Shown: positions 1 to 9,467 of the stretch, piece after piece
Layout: every line of letters begins with the position of its first letter
How positions within the stretch are numbered: the first letter of the stretch is position 1
Assembly: GCA_903910795.1 (NCBI GenBank)
Contig: CAIWAX010000483.1
Location: 1-34,504 of the forward strand
Direction of reading: 5' to 3'
DNA length: 34,504 nt
Source: an uncultured Anaerolineae bacterium
Lineage (GTDB): Bacteria; Chloroflexota; Anaerolineae; Anaerolineales; Villigracilaceae
Translations under genes and position numbers: made by a program
Notes under the pieces: model-generated
The model's database searches: none
Seen by the model: the letters and a program-made list of their open reading frames with translations, nothing else
What the model was told of the DNA's origin: nothing

Positions 1-754
1 CAAAGCGCCAACCCAAAAACGCATAAACGCCCGAAATTCCCAGAACCGTGACCCCATTCACCGGGAAATCCGGCAGGGAAACCCGCCGCTCAACCATGGC
101 TTGATGCCTGGCAACCGCAAGTCCCACTAAAAAAATACCGCAAAAAGTAAACAAATCCTGGCCCAAACGTGGCACAGGAATAGGGGAAATTAACCCCACC
201 GTAAGATAAACGGCTGCCAGAATACCAAAGATTGAAGCCAGCAGGAAATAACGACCGTGCGAAGTCAGACCAATTTTTTCGCCGCTCAATAATTTGGATA
301 AAAGGGAGTATGAAACCAATATCTGGAAAATTGTCCAAATGATATAGGGCCAGCCCAGGTTCATGTGAGCAACATAAAGATAATTGCCCCCTTCATTCGT
401 AAATACATTGGGCGAGACAAGCATGAGAATAATCGCAACCGCACCGAGCAGGTAAATACCTATTTCGAGACGGCTGAAATCAGCCTGCTTCTTCGATGAC
501 ATGAGCTGTGAGATCAGGCTGTACCATGTACCAAAACCAATGATGACCATGATCGCCCGCCAGACTGCCATGCCAACATATTGGTGATAAAGATTGGAAA
601 ACGCGCCAAAAAAGAAAACGGAAAAAGCCAGCAACATCACCACGGCCCGCAGCGCAATTGGGTGTGGAAAACTTCGCCCAAGCAAATACAAACCCAACCA
701 AAGGGTTATGGCCATGGCTGCAAAGTCAACAAGAGAAGTAATAATAAACAGCAT
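1..754 (-). CDS. Partial multi-pass membrane protein, probable 7TM sensor N-terminus
   Basis: This frame is missing from the ORF track because it has no stop inside the window. Reading the minus strand from ATG at 754 gives about 251 open codons (MLFIITSLVDFAAMAITLWL...). Roughly seven hydrophobic segments are separated by short charged loops, and the frame continues past the left edge. The composition (WLGLYLLGRS near residues 19-28, then repeated TM helices) resembles the 7TM input region found at the N-terminus of many Chloroflexota histidine kinases and GAF proteins. The output domain would lie outside the window, so the signalling role is inference. The two short minus ORFs in the track at 90-338 and 480-701 are other-frame shadows. 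No strong Shine-Dalgarno is visible before the ATG. Confidence 0.72.
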   Translation of the reverse strand, partial: MLFIITSLVDFAAMAITLWLGLYLLGRSFPHPIALRAVVMLLAFSVFFFGAFSNLYHQYVGMAVWRAIMVIIGFGTWYSLISQLMSSKKQADFSRLEIGIYLLGAVAIILMLVSPNVFTNEGGNYLYVAHMNLGWPYIIWTIFQILVSYSLLSKLLSGEKIGLTSHGRYFLLASIFGILAAVYLTVGLISPIPVPRLGQDLFTFCGIFLVGLAVARHQAMVERRVSLPDFPVNGVTVLGISGVYAFLGWRF

Positions 755-883
755 ATACTCTACTCTACCCGGATATTTCTAATATTATCCTGAAAGTGAT
801 TTTCTTTGGTTGGATAACTCACGGTTCGGTCATTTTTAGAGCAGTTTTAAAAAATTAGATGTCTTGCGTAACTAAAAAACGTT

Positions 884-1001
884 CGTAATTGCTCACGGGG
901 TGGGTGCTTTTGGGCAGAAACCCATCCTCGCGAAGAACGCGCGGGGTGCAAGAACCTTTCCCAAAATCGGGAAGGGTTCTTGCACCCCGTGAGCAGTTAC
1001 C
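884..1001. mobile_element. MITE-like inverted-repeat element, copy 1
   Basis: The ends form an 18-bp inverted repeat with one mismatch (GTAATTGCTCACGGGGTG at 885-902; CACCCCGTGAGCAGTTAC at 983-1000). The first ~55 bp match the copy at 31267 (GGGGTGGGTGCTTTT, then a GAAC..GCGGGGTGC stretch). Inside, a 20-bp stem with one G-T mismatch spans about 943-988 and could fold as a long hairpin. No ORF is present, so any movement would need a transposase supplied elsewhere. Unlike copies 2 and 3, no target duplication is apparent, so this copy may be old. Confidence 0.6.
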
Positions 1002-1044
1002 CTTTTTTATTAGATTGGTTCTAAAGCAAATTATACAATCCGGC

Positions 1045-1087
1045 AGATAAACGGAGTCATGGATTAGATCCGCGACTCCGTTTATCT
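1045..1087. terminator. Strong hairpin at the 3' end of the glycosidase operon
   Basis: AGATAAACGGAGTC and its exact complement form a 14-bp perfect stem with a 15-nt loop. It starts about 9 nt past the TAA of the GH3 gene. The U-rich tract (TTATTTTTT) lies on the plus-strand side, so it is a canonical terminator only for plus transcription. For the minus-strand operon it is a 3' hairpin without a clear U-tract, which may still end or protect the message. Confidence 0.6.
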
Positions 1088-1095
1088 GTTATTTT

Positions 1096-3405
1096 TTAGC
1101 CCAGGCTGTACACCTGCTTCAAAAATCCCTGCACCATTTCTTCTGGAGTCTGGGGCAGCATATTTTGTTGGAACATAAGGACGCTCAACAGTGGAGTGTC
1201 GTTCATCATGTCCATAATATTGCCCATGCCCAGGGCGTCATCTTCACTTTCATCTTCGCTGGCGCCGTAGCGGTCTTCACCACCGAATACTTTATCAATC
1301 TGGCTTTCAATTAATGCATACAACTGCCCAAGCACCTGCTTCCCGCGCGGATCGGCCATCCATTCACTCAGCGTGGATTCATTATCCAGAATACAGGGCA
1401 GGCTTAGCGTGGAAGTCAAAGTAACGTTTACAGATTGGCGAATATCGAGGGCCGAAGCTCCGATCAGGATATCAAAATCACCACCTTCCGTAATCCACTG
1501 CTTATGCTCAGGGTGATAGAAGGCAAAAGCGCGGAAGTCAAGGGCGAGTGTGACTGTTTTGGTTTCACCCGGCTGAAGTTCAAGCTTGGCAAAACCTTTT
1601 AATTCTTTTACTGGCCGTTCCAAACTCGATTTTTGATCGTGGATATAGACCTGCACTATTTCCTTACCCGCAACCTTTCCGGTATTGGTGACATCCACGC
1701 TGACTTTCACGCCATCCACATCTTTAAAAGTACTGGATGACGCCCGCGCATTAGTGTAAGCGAAAGTTGTGTAGCTCAGTCCATAGCCAAACGGGAAAAG
1801 GACCGGAACTTCTCTGGCATCATAATAGCGGTAACCAATATACAGTCCTTCACCGTAGCGCACCGCACCCGCGCTGCCAGGCCAGCTTATATAGGCGGGG
1901 GTATCAACAAGGCGAAGCGGGAAGGTTTCGGCGAGTTTGCCGCTCGGATTGACTTTCCCATAAAGCACATCTGCGATGGCTGCGCCGCCCGACTGTCCCA
2001 TCATGTAGGCTTCCAGCACGGCAGACACACCATGAAACCATTCACTCATGACAACCGGTGAACCATTATTTAAAACAACTACGCAGTTGGGCTGTACCTG
2101 GCTGACCGCCTTGATCAAGGCAACCTGCTGATCGGTCAGGTCCAGATCTTTCCGATCATATCCCTCAGACTCCTTAAAGGTTGGCAGAGCAATGTAAAGC
2201 ACGGCGACATCTGAATTCGCGGCTAGCTGAACAGCCTGTTCGATCATCTCGGGTCTGAAAGAGTTGTCAGCCGGATAACCTTCGGCGAAGGCCAATTCGG
2301 CGTTTCCGGCCCGGGATTGCAGTTCGTTAAAGGGCACGGCCACCTGTGTGGGATTGATATGTGAGCTGCCCCCACCCTGGAAATGTGCCTCCATGGCGGC
2401 GTGTCCGATCACAGCCAAATGCTGCGGATCTTTGAGCGGCAGAATGCCGTTATTCTTTAATAACACCATGCTTTCGGCTGCAATTTTGTACGCAAGCGCA
2501 TGATGAGCATCTGCATCAAAACTACCCTGCTTTGGAGTTTCTTTCGTTTTAAAAACAATTCTTAAAATGCGGCGGACGGATTCATCCAGAAGCGCTTCAT
2601 CGAGTTCACCGGCGCGAACAGCCTGCACCACTGCCTGAACTCTGCGATCCATCGGCCCGGGCATCTCCCAATCCAAACCGCCTTTCAAGGCGGCCACACG
2701 GTCTCGAACGGCGCCCCAATCGGAGACAACCAGACCTTCAAAACCCCACTCATTCTTTAAAATTTCAGTCAGCAGGGTATGATGCTGAGATGCGAAAGTA
2801 CCATTCAGCTTGTTATATGAACACATCACAGTATAGGGCTGAGCCTGTTTGACTGCTTTTTCAAAAGCCGGAAGATAGATTTCGCGCAGAGTACGTTCAT
2901 CAACTTCCGCGCTGATACTAAAACGCTGGAATTCCTGGTTGTTGGCGGCGAAGTGTTTGAGGGAAGTACCCACACCTTTGCTCTGAATTCCATTGATAAG
3001 GCTGGCAGCCATCTCACCCGCCAGGTATGGATCTTCTGAAAAATACTCAAAGTTGCGGCCGCCCAGCGGTGAGCGTTTCATATTTACACCGGGGCCAAGT
3101 AAAACATCCACATTTAGCGCGATGCACTCTTCAGCGAGTGCTTCTCCCATTTCAAAAACAAGATCGTTATCCCAGGATGCGGCCACGCAGGAAGCCGTTG
3201 GGAAACATGTGGCCGGCAGGCTTTTCGCTCCGACCACATGCAAGTCAGGCTGGCGTCTGACGCCATGCGGGCCGTCCGAAACAATCATTTCAGGCACGCC
3301 CAGGTGCTCGATTGGGGTGGTAGACCAATTGCTGGCGCCAGTACAAAGAGCAGCCTTTTCTTCCAGGGTCATTTTCGCGATAATCGATTTAATGTCGGGT
3401 GTCAT
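1096..3405 (-). CDS. GH3 beta-glucosidase
   Basis: A 769-aa glycoside hydrolase family 3 enzyme that would release glucose (or a related sugar) from the non-reducing end of beta-glucosides. The N-terminal (beta/alpha)8 domain carries KHFAANNQE (about 150-158) and GLVVSDWGA, where Asp229 is the expected nucleophile. The second alpha/beta domain is about 300-540. A fibronectin-III-like domain follows (ERPVKELKGF..L.PGE, about 580-665), then an acidic C-terminal tail (SEDESEDDALGMG). There is no signal peptide, so it should act in the cytoplasm on imported oligosaccharides. GGAG lies 6 nt before the ATG, and the gap to the upstream GH2 gene is only 18 bp, so the two are co-transcribed. GH3 enzymes vary in specificity (glucosidase, xylosidase); beta-glucosidase is favoured by the overall architecture. 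Confidence 0.92.
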   Translation of the reverse strand: MTPDIKSIIAKMTLEEKAALCTGASNWSTTPIEHLGVPEMIVSDGPHGVRRQPDLHVVGAKSLPATCFPTASCVAASWDNDLVFEMGEALAEECIALNVDVLLGPGVNMKRSPLGGRNFEYFSEDPYLAGEMAASLINGIQSKGVGTSLKHFAANNQEFQRFSISAEVDERTLREIYLPAFEKAVKQAQPYTVMCSYNKLNGTFASQHHTLLTEILKNEWGFEGLVVSDWGAVRDRVAALKGGLDWEMPGPMDRRVQAVVQAVRAGELDEALLDESVRRILRIVFKTKETPKQGSFDADAHHALAYKIAAESMVLLKNNGILPLKDPQHLAVIGHAAMEAHFQGGGSSHINPTQVAVPFNELQSRAGNAELAFAEGYPADNSFRPEMIEQAVQLAANSDVAVLYIALPTFKESEGYDRKDLDLTDQQVALIKAVSQVQPNCVVVLNNGSPVVMSEWFHGVSAVLEAYMMGQSGGAAIADVLYGKVNPSGKLAETFPLRLVDTPAYISWPGSAGAVRYGEGLYIGYRYYDAREVPVLFPFGYGLSYTTFAYTNARASSSTFKDVDGVKVSVDVTNTGKVAGKEIVQVYIHDQKSSLERPVKELKGFAKLELQPGETKTVTLALDFRAFAFYHPEHKQWITEGGDFDILIGASALDIRQSVNVTLTSTLSLPCILDNESTLSEWMADPRGKQVLGQLYALIESQIDKVFGGEDRYGASEDESEDDALGMGNIMDMMNDTPLLSVLMFQQNMLPQTPEEMVQGFLKQVYSLG

Positions 3406-3423
3406 AGTTTCTCCAAAGCTGTT

Positions 3424-5973
3424 TTATCTTTTTGAATAGGTGTTATAGACGGAACGGACCTTGAAAGCGGCCTGGGCTCTGGCCAAATCCCAACCATCTG
3501 GCAGAGGCGCACTGATGGTGATCGTTTTTTTAGCGGGCAGATCAAAATAATTATCTGTGAAAACCACATCCGCACCGCTCAGGCTGCATTCTACAAGGCG
3601 GGCCAATGATTGCGATGACAGTTCGATCAACAGTATGCACCCTGAGGGTTGGTTTTCTTTAATGGATAAATTGGAGATGATCTGGGGATCCACCAGGGAT
3701 ACATGTTTGGTTGGGACAAAAAATGCCGTTTGCAAAGCCAGGCGGGTTTCAACCTGCCACAATTCAGCCGTAAAAACAAGTTCCCTACGCGTATCACCAT
3801 CCAAATATTTCGAGAAATCCAGGCTTTCGACCGCCAACACACCGCCTGGCTCAACATGCGCCGCTTTTTCACCAGAAACAAGCGCATTGCCATCCAGTGT
3901 CGCCAGTGACCAGGAAACCGAACCATCCCAGGGGTTGAGCAGATCGCTGCTGATAAAAATGGACTGATGGGGCGAATCATCCTCGATCGAGAGCATCAAA
4001 GGCGCATAAAAGCGCCGGGCGGCATAATGCAAAGCCTTCCAGCGGCCGAAATAGTCCAGACTGGCCCAGGAAGCCACCGGCCAGCAGTCATTTAACTGCC
4101 AGTACAGGGTTCCAGAAACGCGATCAGTGTGCCTGCGCCAGTGTTCGACACCATACCGGATACCCTCAGCCTGTAAAACCATACTGAGGTAAACCAGAGA
4201 ATCGAAATCCATGGGCAGGCGGAAGGTATCCAGCATTTGTCCCACCATCAGAGAATTCCCGCTGTTATTCTTCTGATGCTGTTCCATGATATACGAAGTC
4301 ATATTCCAATCAGACTCTTCGGCGTAGGTGCGAATTGTCTCCAGAGGTGGCAGGGCCTGAAAGCCAAACTCGCTCATGAAGCGCGGATATTGTTTGCGAT
4401 AGGCGGTAAAGGGTTTGCGCCCGTGCCAGACATCCCAATAATGCGCGTCACCCTGGGTCTGTCCATTTGGGTTCTCGAAGGGCGCATCAGAGGAGGGCGA
4501 GCTGGGCCAATAGACATGATCCGGGTCCTCCGCTACACACCACTCTTTCAGCGTATGATGGAAGAAACGATCATACGAGTCTTTCAACGGCTGATGCTCC
4601 GGCTGGGTCCAGCCCCACTCAGCCCAGCCCTGTTCCATCTCATTGTTGCCGCACCACAGCGCCAGGCTGGCACGGTGGCGAATGCGCTGCACATTTTCAA
4701 TGACTTCAACGTGTAAATTATCCAGGAATTCCTGGTCGTCGAGCGGGTAAATACTGCAGGCAAAGATAAAATCCTGCCAGATCAAAATTCCATATTGATC
4801 GCAGAGATCATAAAAAGTCTCATCCTCGTAAAAACCGCCGCCCCAGACGCGCAGCATATTCTGGTGCGTTTCGGCTGCCGAGCGGATTAAACCTTCCAGT
4901 GATGCTCGAGTCAGGCGGGTGGGAAAAGAATCGGCTGGGATCCAGTCAGAGCCTTTGGCAAAGAATGGGTGTCCATTGACAACGAAGGTAAACGAGCGCC
5001 CCCATTGATCCGGCTCCTGCCGCAGTTCGATGGTGCGTAAACCAAGCTGGTAATCTTTTTCATCCAGAACCGCATAACTACCCTGCGGGTAACTACCCTG
5101 TGGGTAACTACCCTGTGGGCCGGCCTGGCTCAGTTTCACATTTACTTTGTAAAGTGGCTGATTCCCCAGGCCATTTGGCCACCACAACTGCGGGTTTTTG
5201 ATCTCAATGGACAGAAGATTTTCAGCTTCGGAATTCAAAGCAGATGAAGAGGTGAAGACTTCACCGTCAGGCGCGGTCACCTGCAAAATCGCCGCAAGTC
5301 CGGTAGTCCAGTTCTCGACAGACAAGCCAGCCTGCACCCGGACAACACCCGCGTTGTGAAATTGGCGCAAATGGACTTCTGACAAGCGTGCAGAATCAAA
5401 TGCCTCCAGACGAATATCCTTCCAGATGCCGGCAGGGGGAAGTTGAGGTCCCCAATCCCAGCCGAATTGGCAGGGCGCTTTACGAATATGCGGACCACCG
5501 ATGATGGCTTGCGAAACACCGGGCAAGGCGCGTTCAGTCTGCTTTTGAGCAGCGACTCTCACAACTGAATCAAAATAGATCGATAATTCGTTACTGAACT
5601 TATGGGTACTTTCCATTCCATCCGCCATTAGCAGGGGCTTTACATCCCACCGGTATTGGCGAAACATGTTTTCTGTGTTTCCCAGCAAATGGCCATTCAG
5701 TGTCACCCTGGCAAGCGTATCCAGACCATCACAAACCAGCCAGACGTGTTCATGCTTTAATACTTCGGGGTGAACTTGAAATGCGTATTTATATTCCCAA
5801 TCGGTCTGCGCCACCCAGGCAACCCGAATTTCATTATCCCCCACAAAAGGATCGGGGATACGGCCGAGCGCCAGTAAATCCGTATGAACACCACCCGGTA
5901 CGCTGCCAGCCAACCACTCGTCTGTACCAGACTGGCGAAATTGCCAGGCGCCTGTCAAAGATTGCTTCTGCAT
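3424..5973 (-). CDS. GH2 beta-mannosidase
   Basis: An 849-aa GH2 protein of beta-mannosidase type (EC 3.2.1.25), which removes terminal beta-mannose from manno-oligosaccharides. The start (LTGAWQFR..GSVPGGVHTDLL) and the QFGWDWGPQ segment (169-177) are typical of this subfamily. WCGNNEMEQ (440-448) supplies the acid/base Glu445 and FMSEFGFQALP supplies the nucleophile Glu535. It has no signal peptide and is presumably cytoplasmic. AAGGA lies about 8 nt before the ATG. Residues 286-300 are PQGSYPQGSYPQGSY, encoded by three tandem 15-bp repeats placed between the immunoglobulin-like and barrel domains; GH2 relatives would not be expected to need this. The gene sits between the transporter and the GH3 gene, which suggests use of mixed gluco/mannan oligosaccharides. 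Confidence 0.93.
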   Translation of the reverse strand: MQKQSLTGAWQFRQSGTDEWLAGSVPGGVHTDLLALGRIPDPFVGDNEIRVAWVAQTDWEYKYAFQVHPEVLKHEHVWLVCDGLDTLARVTLNGHLLGNTENMFRQYRWDVKPLLMADGMESTHKFSNELSIYFDSVVRVAAQKQTERALPGVSQAIIGGPHIRKAPCQFGWDWGPQLPPAGIWKDIRLEAFDSARLSEVHLRQFHNAGVVRVQAGLSVENWTTGLAAILQVTAPDGEVFTSSSALNSEAENLLSIEIKNPQLWWPNGLGNQPLYKVNVKLSQAGPQGSYPQGSYPQGSYAVLDEKDYQLGLRTIELRQEPDQWGRSFTFVVNGHPFFAKGSDWIPADSFPTRLTRASLEGLIRSAAETHQNMLRVWGGGFYEDETFYDLCDQYGILIWQDFIFACSIYPLDDQEFLDNLHVEVIENVQRIRHRASLALWCGNNEMEQGWAEWGWTQPEHQPLKDSYDRFFHHTLKEWCVAEDPDHVYWPSSPSSDAPFENPNGQTQGDAHYWDVWHGRKPFTAYRKQYPRFMSEFGFQALPPLETIRTYAEESDWNMTSYIMEQHQKNNSGNSLMVGQMLDTFRLPMDFDSLVYLSMVLQAEGIRYGVEHWRRHTDRVSGTLYWQLNDCWPVASWASLDYFGRWKALHYAARRFYAPLMLSIEDDSPHQSIFISSDLLNPWDGSVSWSLATLDGNALVSGEKAAHVEPGGVLAVESLDFSKYLDGDTRRELVFTAELWQVETRLALQTAFFVPTKHVSLVDPQIISNLSIKENQPSGCILLIELSSQSLARLVECSLSGADVVFTDNYFDLPAKKTITISAPLPDGWDLARAQAAFKVRSVYNTYSKR
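5076..5120 (+). repeat. 15-bp palindromic unit, three tandem copies inside the GH2 gene
   Basis: Three consecutive 15-bp units AACTACCCTGYGGGT (centre TGC, TGT, TGT; the last ends GGGC). On the gene strand they encode PQGSY three times. Each unit is the window-wide palindromic repeat, and the total of 45 bp keeps the reading frame. Confidence 0.9.
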
Positions 5974-6320
5974 AATTTTTTCCTTGATAATTTTTAGATT
6001 TTTTAGCTTTGCCGTAACTGACGGGAAAAAGCATAAACACGATGGTCACCAGGGACTCAAAGGGTTTAAAACCTTGATTTTCGCTCTGTTCTTCCTTCGA
6101 GACCTTTGTGTCCGAAGCCCACATGATTTTGGTGGGACATGTTCAAAAGGCTTTTCCCATTAAACGGGAGAGCCAATCTTTTAAAGTGATGGCATTTATC
6201 CTGGGATTAATCCAGGCATCCCTGGATAGAACCCAAAATGGCGCACAAACGAACAAACAACATCGTCTTAAATAGAATGTGGAAGGATGATTACTTCCTT
6301 CCACATTCACAAAACACATC
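5974..6320. other. Intergenic region between OppF-like and GH2 genes, 347 bp
   Basis: No credible coding sequence; the short minus ORFs here lack support. It contains a hairpin just after the OppF-like stop (6275-6308) and a small inverted repeat (ATCCAGG/CCTGGAT near 6210-6227). A long gap inside a one-strand operon may hold an internal promoter for the two glycosidase genes, but I could not identify convincing -35/-10 boxes. Confidence 0.5.
6275..6308 (-). terminator. Hairpin after the OppF-like gene
   Basis: GAATGTGGAAGGA pairs exactly with TCCTTCCACATTC (13-bp stem, 8-nt loop), 12 nt past the stop of the ATPase gene. On the minus strand it is followed by TATTTAAG, only a weak U-tract, so it may attenuate rather than fully stop transcription into the glycosidase genes. 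Confidence 0.55.
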
Positions 6321-7193
6321 TTAAACGGTTGTAAGATCCCACTCCTCGTAAATCTTTGGAACATCGTTAATCAGGCGCTTGGTGTAAGGCTCCCTTGGAT
6401 GCAAAATTACATCATCGGGAGACCCACTTTCAACAAATTTCCCGTGCTCCATAATAAACACCTGGTCTGAGACATAATACGCCAGACCAATATCGTGAGT
6501 GATGAAGATCAGGGTCATGCCTGTCTCATCGCGCAGTTTCATCAACATGTCTAGGATGGTGGCGCGAGAACAGGCATCGATCATGGAGGTGGGTTCATCC
6601 GCCAGCAGGATCTTGGGTTTGAGCAGGAAGATGCGGGCAATCATTAAGCGCTGCATTTGGCCGCCGGAAAGCTCAAACGGATATTTGTTGGTCATTTCCT
6701 CATATTTCAGGTTGACAAAACTGCAAGCCTCGGTCATCATCTCCACTTTTTTCGCCTGTGGAAGCCGGCGCCCGCCACGCATATTGATGCAATCCAAAAG
6801 CACAGCATCGATCTTGTTAAAGATGTTGTAGGAAGAAAAAGGATCCTGGAAGATGGCCTGGATATTTTTCCAATATTCCTGTTTCTTGCTGTAAGAGCTG
6901 ATATCACGCTTCTTGCCCTGGAAGTAAATATCGCCTTCGGTGGAGTTGATCAGCCCCAGCAGCATTTTTGAAAGTGTAGTCTTGCCGCTGCCCGATTCTC
7001 CGACGATCGAAACAACTTCGCCCTCGTAGAGATCCATATCCACTTTATTCACGGCGACATTTTTTTGGCGGCCAAAACCAAATTCCTTGGTCAACCCTTT
7101 AACACTCAGGCAAAGCTTCTTTCCCACAGGGTTATTACCCACAGGGTTATTACCCACAGGGTTATTACCCACAGGGTCATTATTAGTTGGCAT
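6321..7193 (-). CDS. Opp/Dpp-family ABC transporter ATPase (OppF-like)
   Basis: A 290-aa cytoplasmic ATPase of the oligopeptide/dipeptide transporter type. It has Walker A GESGSGKT (65-72), a Q-loop in AIFQDPFSS, the signature LSGGQMQR and Walker [10 protein letters not shown], then an H-loop ITHD. It should pair with the OppD-like ATPase encoded just upstream, with which it overlaps by 11 bp. GGGAGG lies about 9 nt before the ATG, supporting this start. Residues 6-25 are an unusual [15 protein letters not shown]-type repeat made by four tandem 15-bp units at the extreme N-terminus, ahead of the normal start of the ATPase fold. It is shorter than many OppF proteins at the C-terminus, which lacks the Cys-containing tail seen in OppD. 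Context indicates sugar rather than peptide transport. Confidence 0.92.
   Translation of the reverse strand: MPTNNDPVGNNPVGNNPVGNNPVGKKLCLSVKGLTKEFGFGRQKNVAVNKVDMDLYEGEVVSIVGESGSGKTTLSKMLLGLINSTEGDIYFQGKKRDISSYSKKQEYWKNIQAIFQDPFSSYNIFNKIDAVLLDCINMRGGRRLPQAKKVEMMTEACSFVNLKYEEMTNKYPFELSGGQMQRLMIARIFLLKPKILLADEPTSMIDACSRATILDMLMKLRDETGMTLIFITHDIGLAYYVSDQVFIMEHGKFVESGSPDDVILHPREPYTKRLINDVPKIYEEWDLTTV
7123..7182 (-). repeat. 15-bp palindromic unit, four tandem copies at the OppF-like N-terminus
   Basis: Four consecutive 15-bp units CCCACAGGGTTATTA (the last has CATTA). On the gene strand the complement, AATAACCCTGTGGG, encodes NPVGN repeats. The unit is a close variant of the one in the GH2 gene (AACTACCCTGTGGGT), so both arrays belong to one family. 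The start codon lies only 11 bp upstream of the array. Confidence 0.9.
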
Positions 7194-8193
7194 TTTTATA
7201 TACCTCCCGCAGTTCTTTTTCAGAAAGGATACAGCGGTAAGTGCGGTTATCGCCCACAGTGGTCACTCCTACCGAAGACGCCTTGCACTCAGGATGGACA
7301 TATTTACAGCGTTCAGCAAAACGGCAGCCTGAGGGCGGTTTCTTCAGGTTTGGCGGCACGCCGGGGATGGCGGTCAACTTGACACCGCGCAAGCCAGCCT
7401 CAGGCACAATAATGGAACCCATCAGCCCCTTGGCATAGGGATGCAGCGGATCAAACACGGTTTCTTTGGCAGCACCTTTTTCCACAATCTGTCCCGCATA
7501 CATCACCATGATATCGGTGGTAACGTTGTATAACAAAGGCAGCTCATGTGTGATGAAAATCATGGCCTTGATCATGCCATTATCCATCAAGTTGCGCAGC
7601 ATCTTAATGACCATCTTTTGGGAGGTCACATCCAGCGCCGAAGATGGCTCATCCGCGATCAAAACCTTGGGCCCCAGGATCACCGAAATAGCGATCACCG
7701 TGCGCTGTTTCATGCCGCCGGAAAGTTCAACGGGGTACCTTTGGAGCACGTCCGCTGGAAGTCCCAGCTTTTCAAAACCAGCCCGGGCAAGATCATAAAT
7801 ATCTTTCTTCTTTTTGGATGGATCGTGAGCCTGAACCACATCTTCAATAATATTGATGACTTTCTGCGTGGGGTTCAGCGCGTTCATGGCGGCCTGAGGG
7901 ATATAGGCAATCTCGGTTCCCAGGATTGATTTGCGCACATCATCCGGTTTCATGCCAGTGATATTATGCCCATCGATGATAATTTCGCCGCTGGTGTAGT
8001 GCAGCGGAGGGAAGTAATAACCCATCAGGCTGAGGGCCAGCGTTGATTTTCCGCAGCCGGATTCGCCCGCGATCCCCAGGCTTTTGCCTTCCTCGACTTT
8101 CAGAGAGACGTGATCGACGGCATATACATCCTCGCCAAAGCGGGTGATGTATTTTGTGGTCAGTTCATTAACCTCTAAGATAACTTTTCCCAT
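7183..8193 (-). CDS. Opp/Dpp-family ABC transporter ATPase (OppD-like)
   Basis: A 336-aa ATPase with Walker [22 protein letters not shown] as the Q-loop region, signature LSGGMKQR and Walker [13 protein letters not shown]. The C-terminal oligopeptide/dipeptide extension carries the family's Cys pattern ([14 protein letters not shown]). It should energise import through the two permeases encoded upstream. It begins 9 bp after the OppC-like stop, and its stop overlaps the start of the OppF-like gene, so the ATPases are translationally coupled. The site before the ATG has only a weak AGGG. In Thermotogota and related bacteria this transporter class often imports beta-linked oligosaccharides; the neighbouring GH2 and GH3 genes support that here. 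Confidence 0.93.
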   Translation of the reverse strand: MGKVILEVNELTTKYITRFGEDVYAVDHVSLKVEEGKSLGIAGESGCGKSTLALSLMGYYFPPLHYTSGEIIIDGHNITGMKPDDVRKSILGTEIAYIPQAAMNALNPTQKVINIIEDVVQAHDPSKKKKDIYDLARAGFEKLGLPADVLQRYPVELSGGMKQRTVIAISVILGPKVLIADEPSSALDVTSQKMVIKMLRNLMDNGMIKAMIFITHELPLLYNVTTDIMVMYAGQIVEKGAAKETVFDPLHPYAKGLMGSIIVPEAGLRGVKLTAIPGVPPNLKKPPSGCRFAERCKYVHPECKASSVGVTTVGDNRTYRCILSEKELREVYKNAN

Positions 8194-8202
8194 ATCGATA
8201 CC

Positions 8203-9453
8203 CTAATCCCTTAGTGCCGGATTGAAGACCTGGTCAAGACCGGTATTCATCAAGTTCAACGAGAATGTAATCAGGGCGATATCCAGGAGGATCGGGAAAT
8301 AAGCCCACCATTTGCCCAGGATATGTGCCTGATAAATCATGGCCCAGTTCATCATCAACCCCAGTGTTGGGACATCCGTGGTTCTGGGGCCCAGGCCCAG
8401 GATCGACAGGCCAGCTTCCGCCAGAATACCCGATGAAATCTGTAAAATAAACGCCATGACCACATAGGATGCAATATATGGCAGAATATCGCTAAGGATG
8501 ATGTGAACGATCGAGTGCCCGGATAACTTCGACAGGTTGACATGATCGCGGTTACGCAATGAAATCACCTGCGAACGAACCGCCCTGGCCGTCCAAACCC
8601 AGGAGGTAAACCCAATCACCACCGCGATGGTAACAGCACCGCGTTGATCCTGCCCGATGCTGAAGGAGATCAAAATCAACAGCACAAAACTGGGTATGAC
8701 CGTAAACAGGTTAGTGATGAACATAATAATGTCATCCAGCATACCGCCTATATAACCGGCCAGCAAACCCAGAGTCAACCCAATCAAGGTCGCGATCAAA
8801 CCAGCCACAAAACCGATTTGCAAAGAAACCTTGGTGGCGCTCACCAATTCTGTCAACACATCCCGGCCAAAGTTATCCGTTCCAAGTGGCAACACTTTCG
8901 CGCTGGCGATCTGATTGATATCGACATAATCAGTCAGTTTCACTGTCCCGGTCTGAGTCAGGGCGCCAGAGGTCGGGTCCTGGGAGGCGAGGACAATGCC
9001 CTGGTCAGAGTTGGCATTTTGGAGCGAGGTATTGAGACGAATAAACTGGTTGCGCTTGGCATTGGTCACGCCGGAAATGTTTTTATTTGGATCGTAATTT
9101 GTCTTCCATTGTTCCAGGAGTTTTTGGGTGTCAGTCAGATCGATCTGGCCTTCAGGAACACCCACCAGAACAAGATAATCCTTAATGGCAGCCTTATCCG
9201 TGTCACTCACCTTACTACCAATACGCGCAGCGGACGCATTTTGCAGGTTGAGCGTATATTGGGTGGAACCAAGGCTGTCATAAACACTGACATAGGTTCC
9301 TGGTGGGAAAAAGGTGCCCTGAGCGATAATGGCCAAAGGGGCATCGGGTACAACCAATGGATAAATAAATACAAACAGGATCAGTGCCATAAAGATGGCG
9401 AAACCAATCACGAAATTGGGAGAGCGAAAAATCTGTTGAAGGGTGTGTTTCAT
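8203..9453 (-). CDS. Opp/Dpp-family ABC transporter permease (OppC-like)
   Basis: A 416-aa inner-membrane permease, longer than the usual ~300 aa. One TM helix (about 15-36) is followed by a ~150-residue polar extracytoplasmic insert (about 40-190, rich in Asn, Thr and Asp). The standard domain then starts at [15 protein letters not shown], with about five more helices and an EAA-type loop ([20 protein letters not shown]). The insert may contact the binding protein or sugar ligand, which is inference. AGGAG precedes the ATG, and the gap to the OppB-like gene is 14 bp. It forms a heterodimer with that permease. Confidence 0.92.
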   Translation of the reverse strand: MKHTLQQIFRSPNFVIGFAIFMALILFVFIYPLVVPDAPLAIIAQGTFFPPGTYVSVYDSLGSTQYTLNLQNASAARIGSKVSDTDKAAIKDYLVLVGVPEGQIDLTDTQKLLEQWKTNYDPNKNISGVTNAKRNQFIRLNTSLQNANSDQGIVLASQDPTSGALTQTGTVKLTDYVDINQIASAKVLPLGTDNFGRDVLTELVSATKVSLQIGFVAGLIATLIGLTLGLLAGYIGGMLDDIIMFITNLFTVIPSFVLLILISFSIGQDQRGAVTIAVVIGFTSWVWTARAVRSQVISLRNRDHVNLSKLSGHSIVHIILSDILPYIASYVVMAFILQISSGILAEAGLSILGLGPRTTDVPTLGLMMNWAMIYQAHILGKWWAYFPILLDIALITFSLNLMNTGLDQVFNPALRD

Positions 9454-9467
9454 AACAGCATCTCTCC

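Larger units (their letters stand above)
755..1095. other. Intergenic region, 341 bp
   Basis: No coding sequence is visible. The stretch holds a MITE-like inverted-repeat element (884-1001) and a strong hairpin next to the GH3 gene end (1045-1087). A weak -10-like AT-rich stretch (GATAATATT on the minus strand, about 785-793) lies upstream of the membrane protein at 754, but no convincing -35 was found. Confidence 0.6.

Noticed and set aside
7123-7182. Tandem 15-bp arrays as a CRISPR array
   Set aside because: Units abut with no spacers and lie inside a coding frame.
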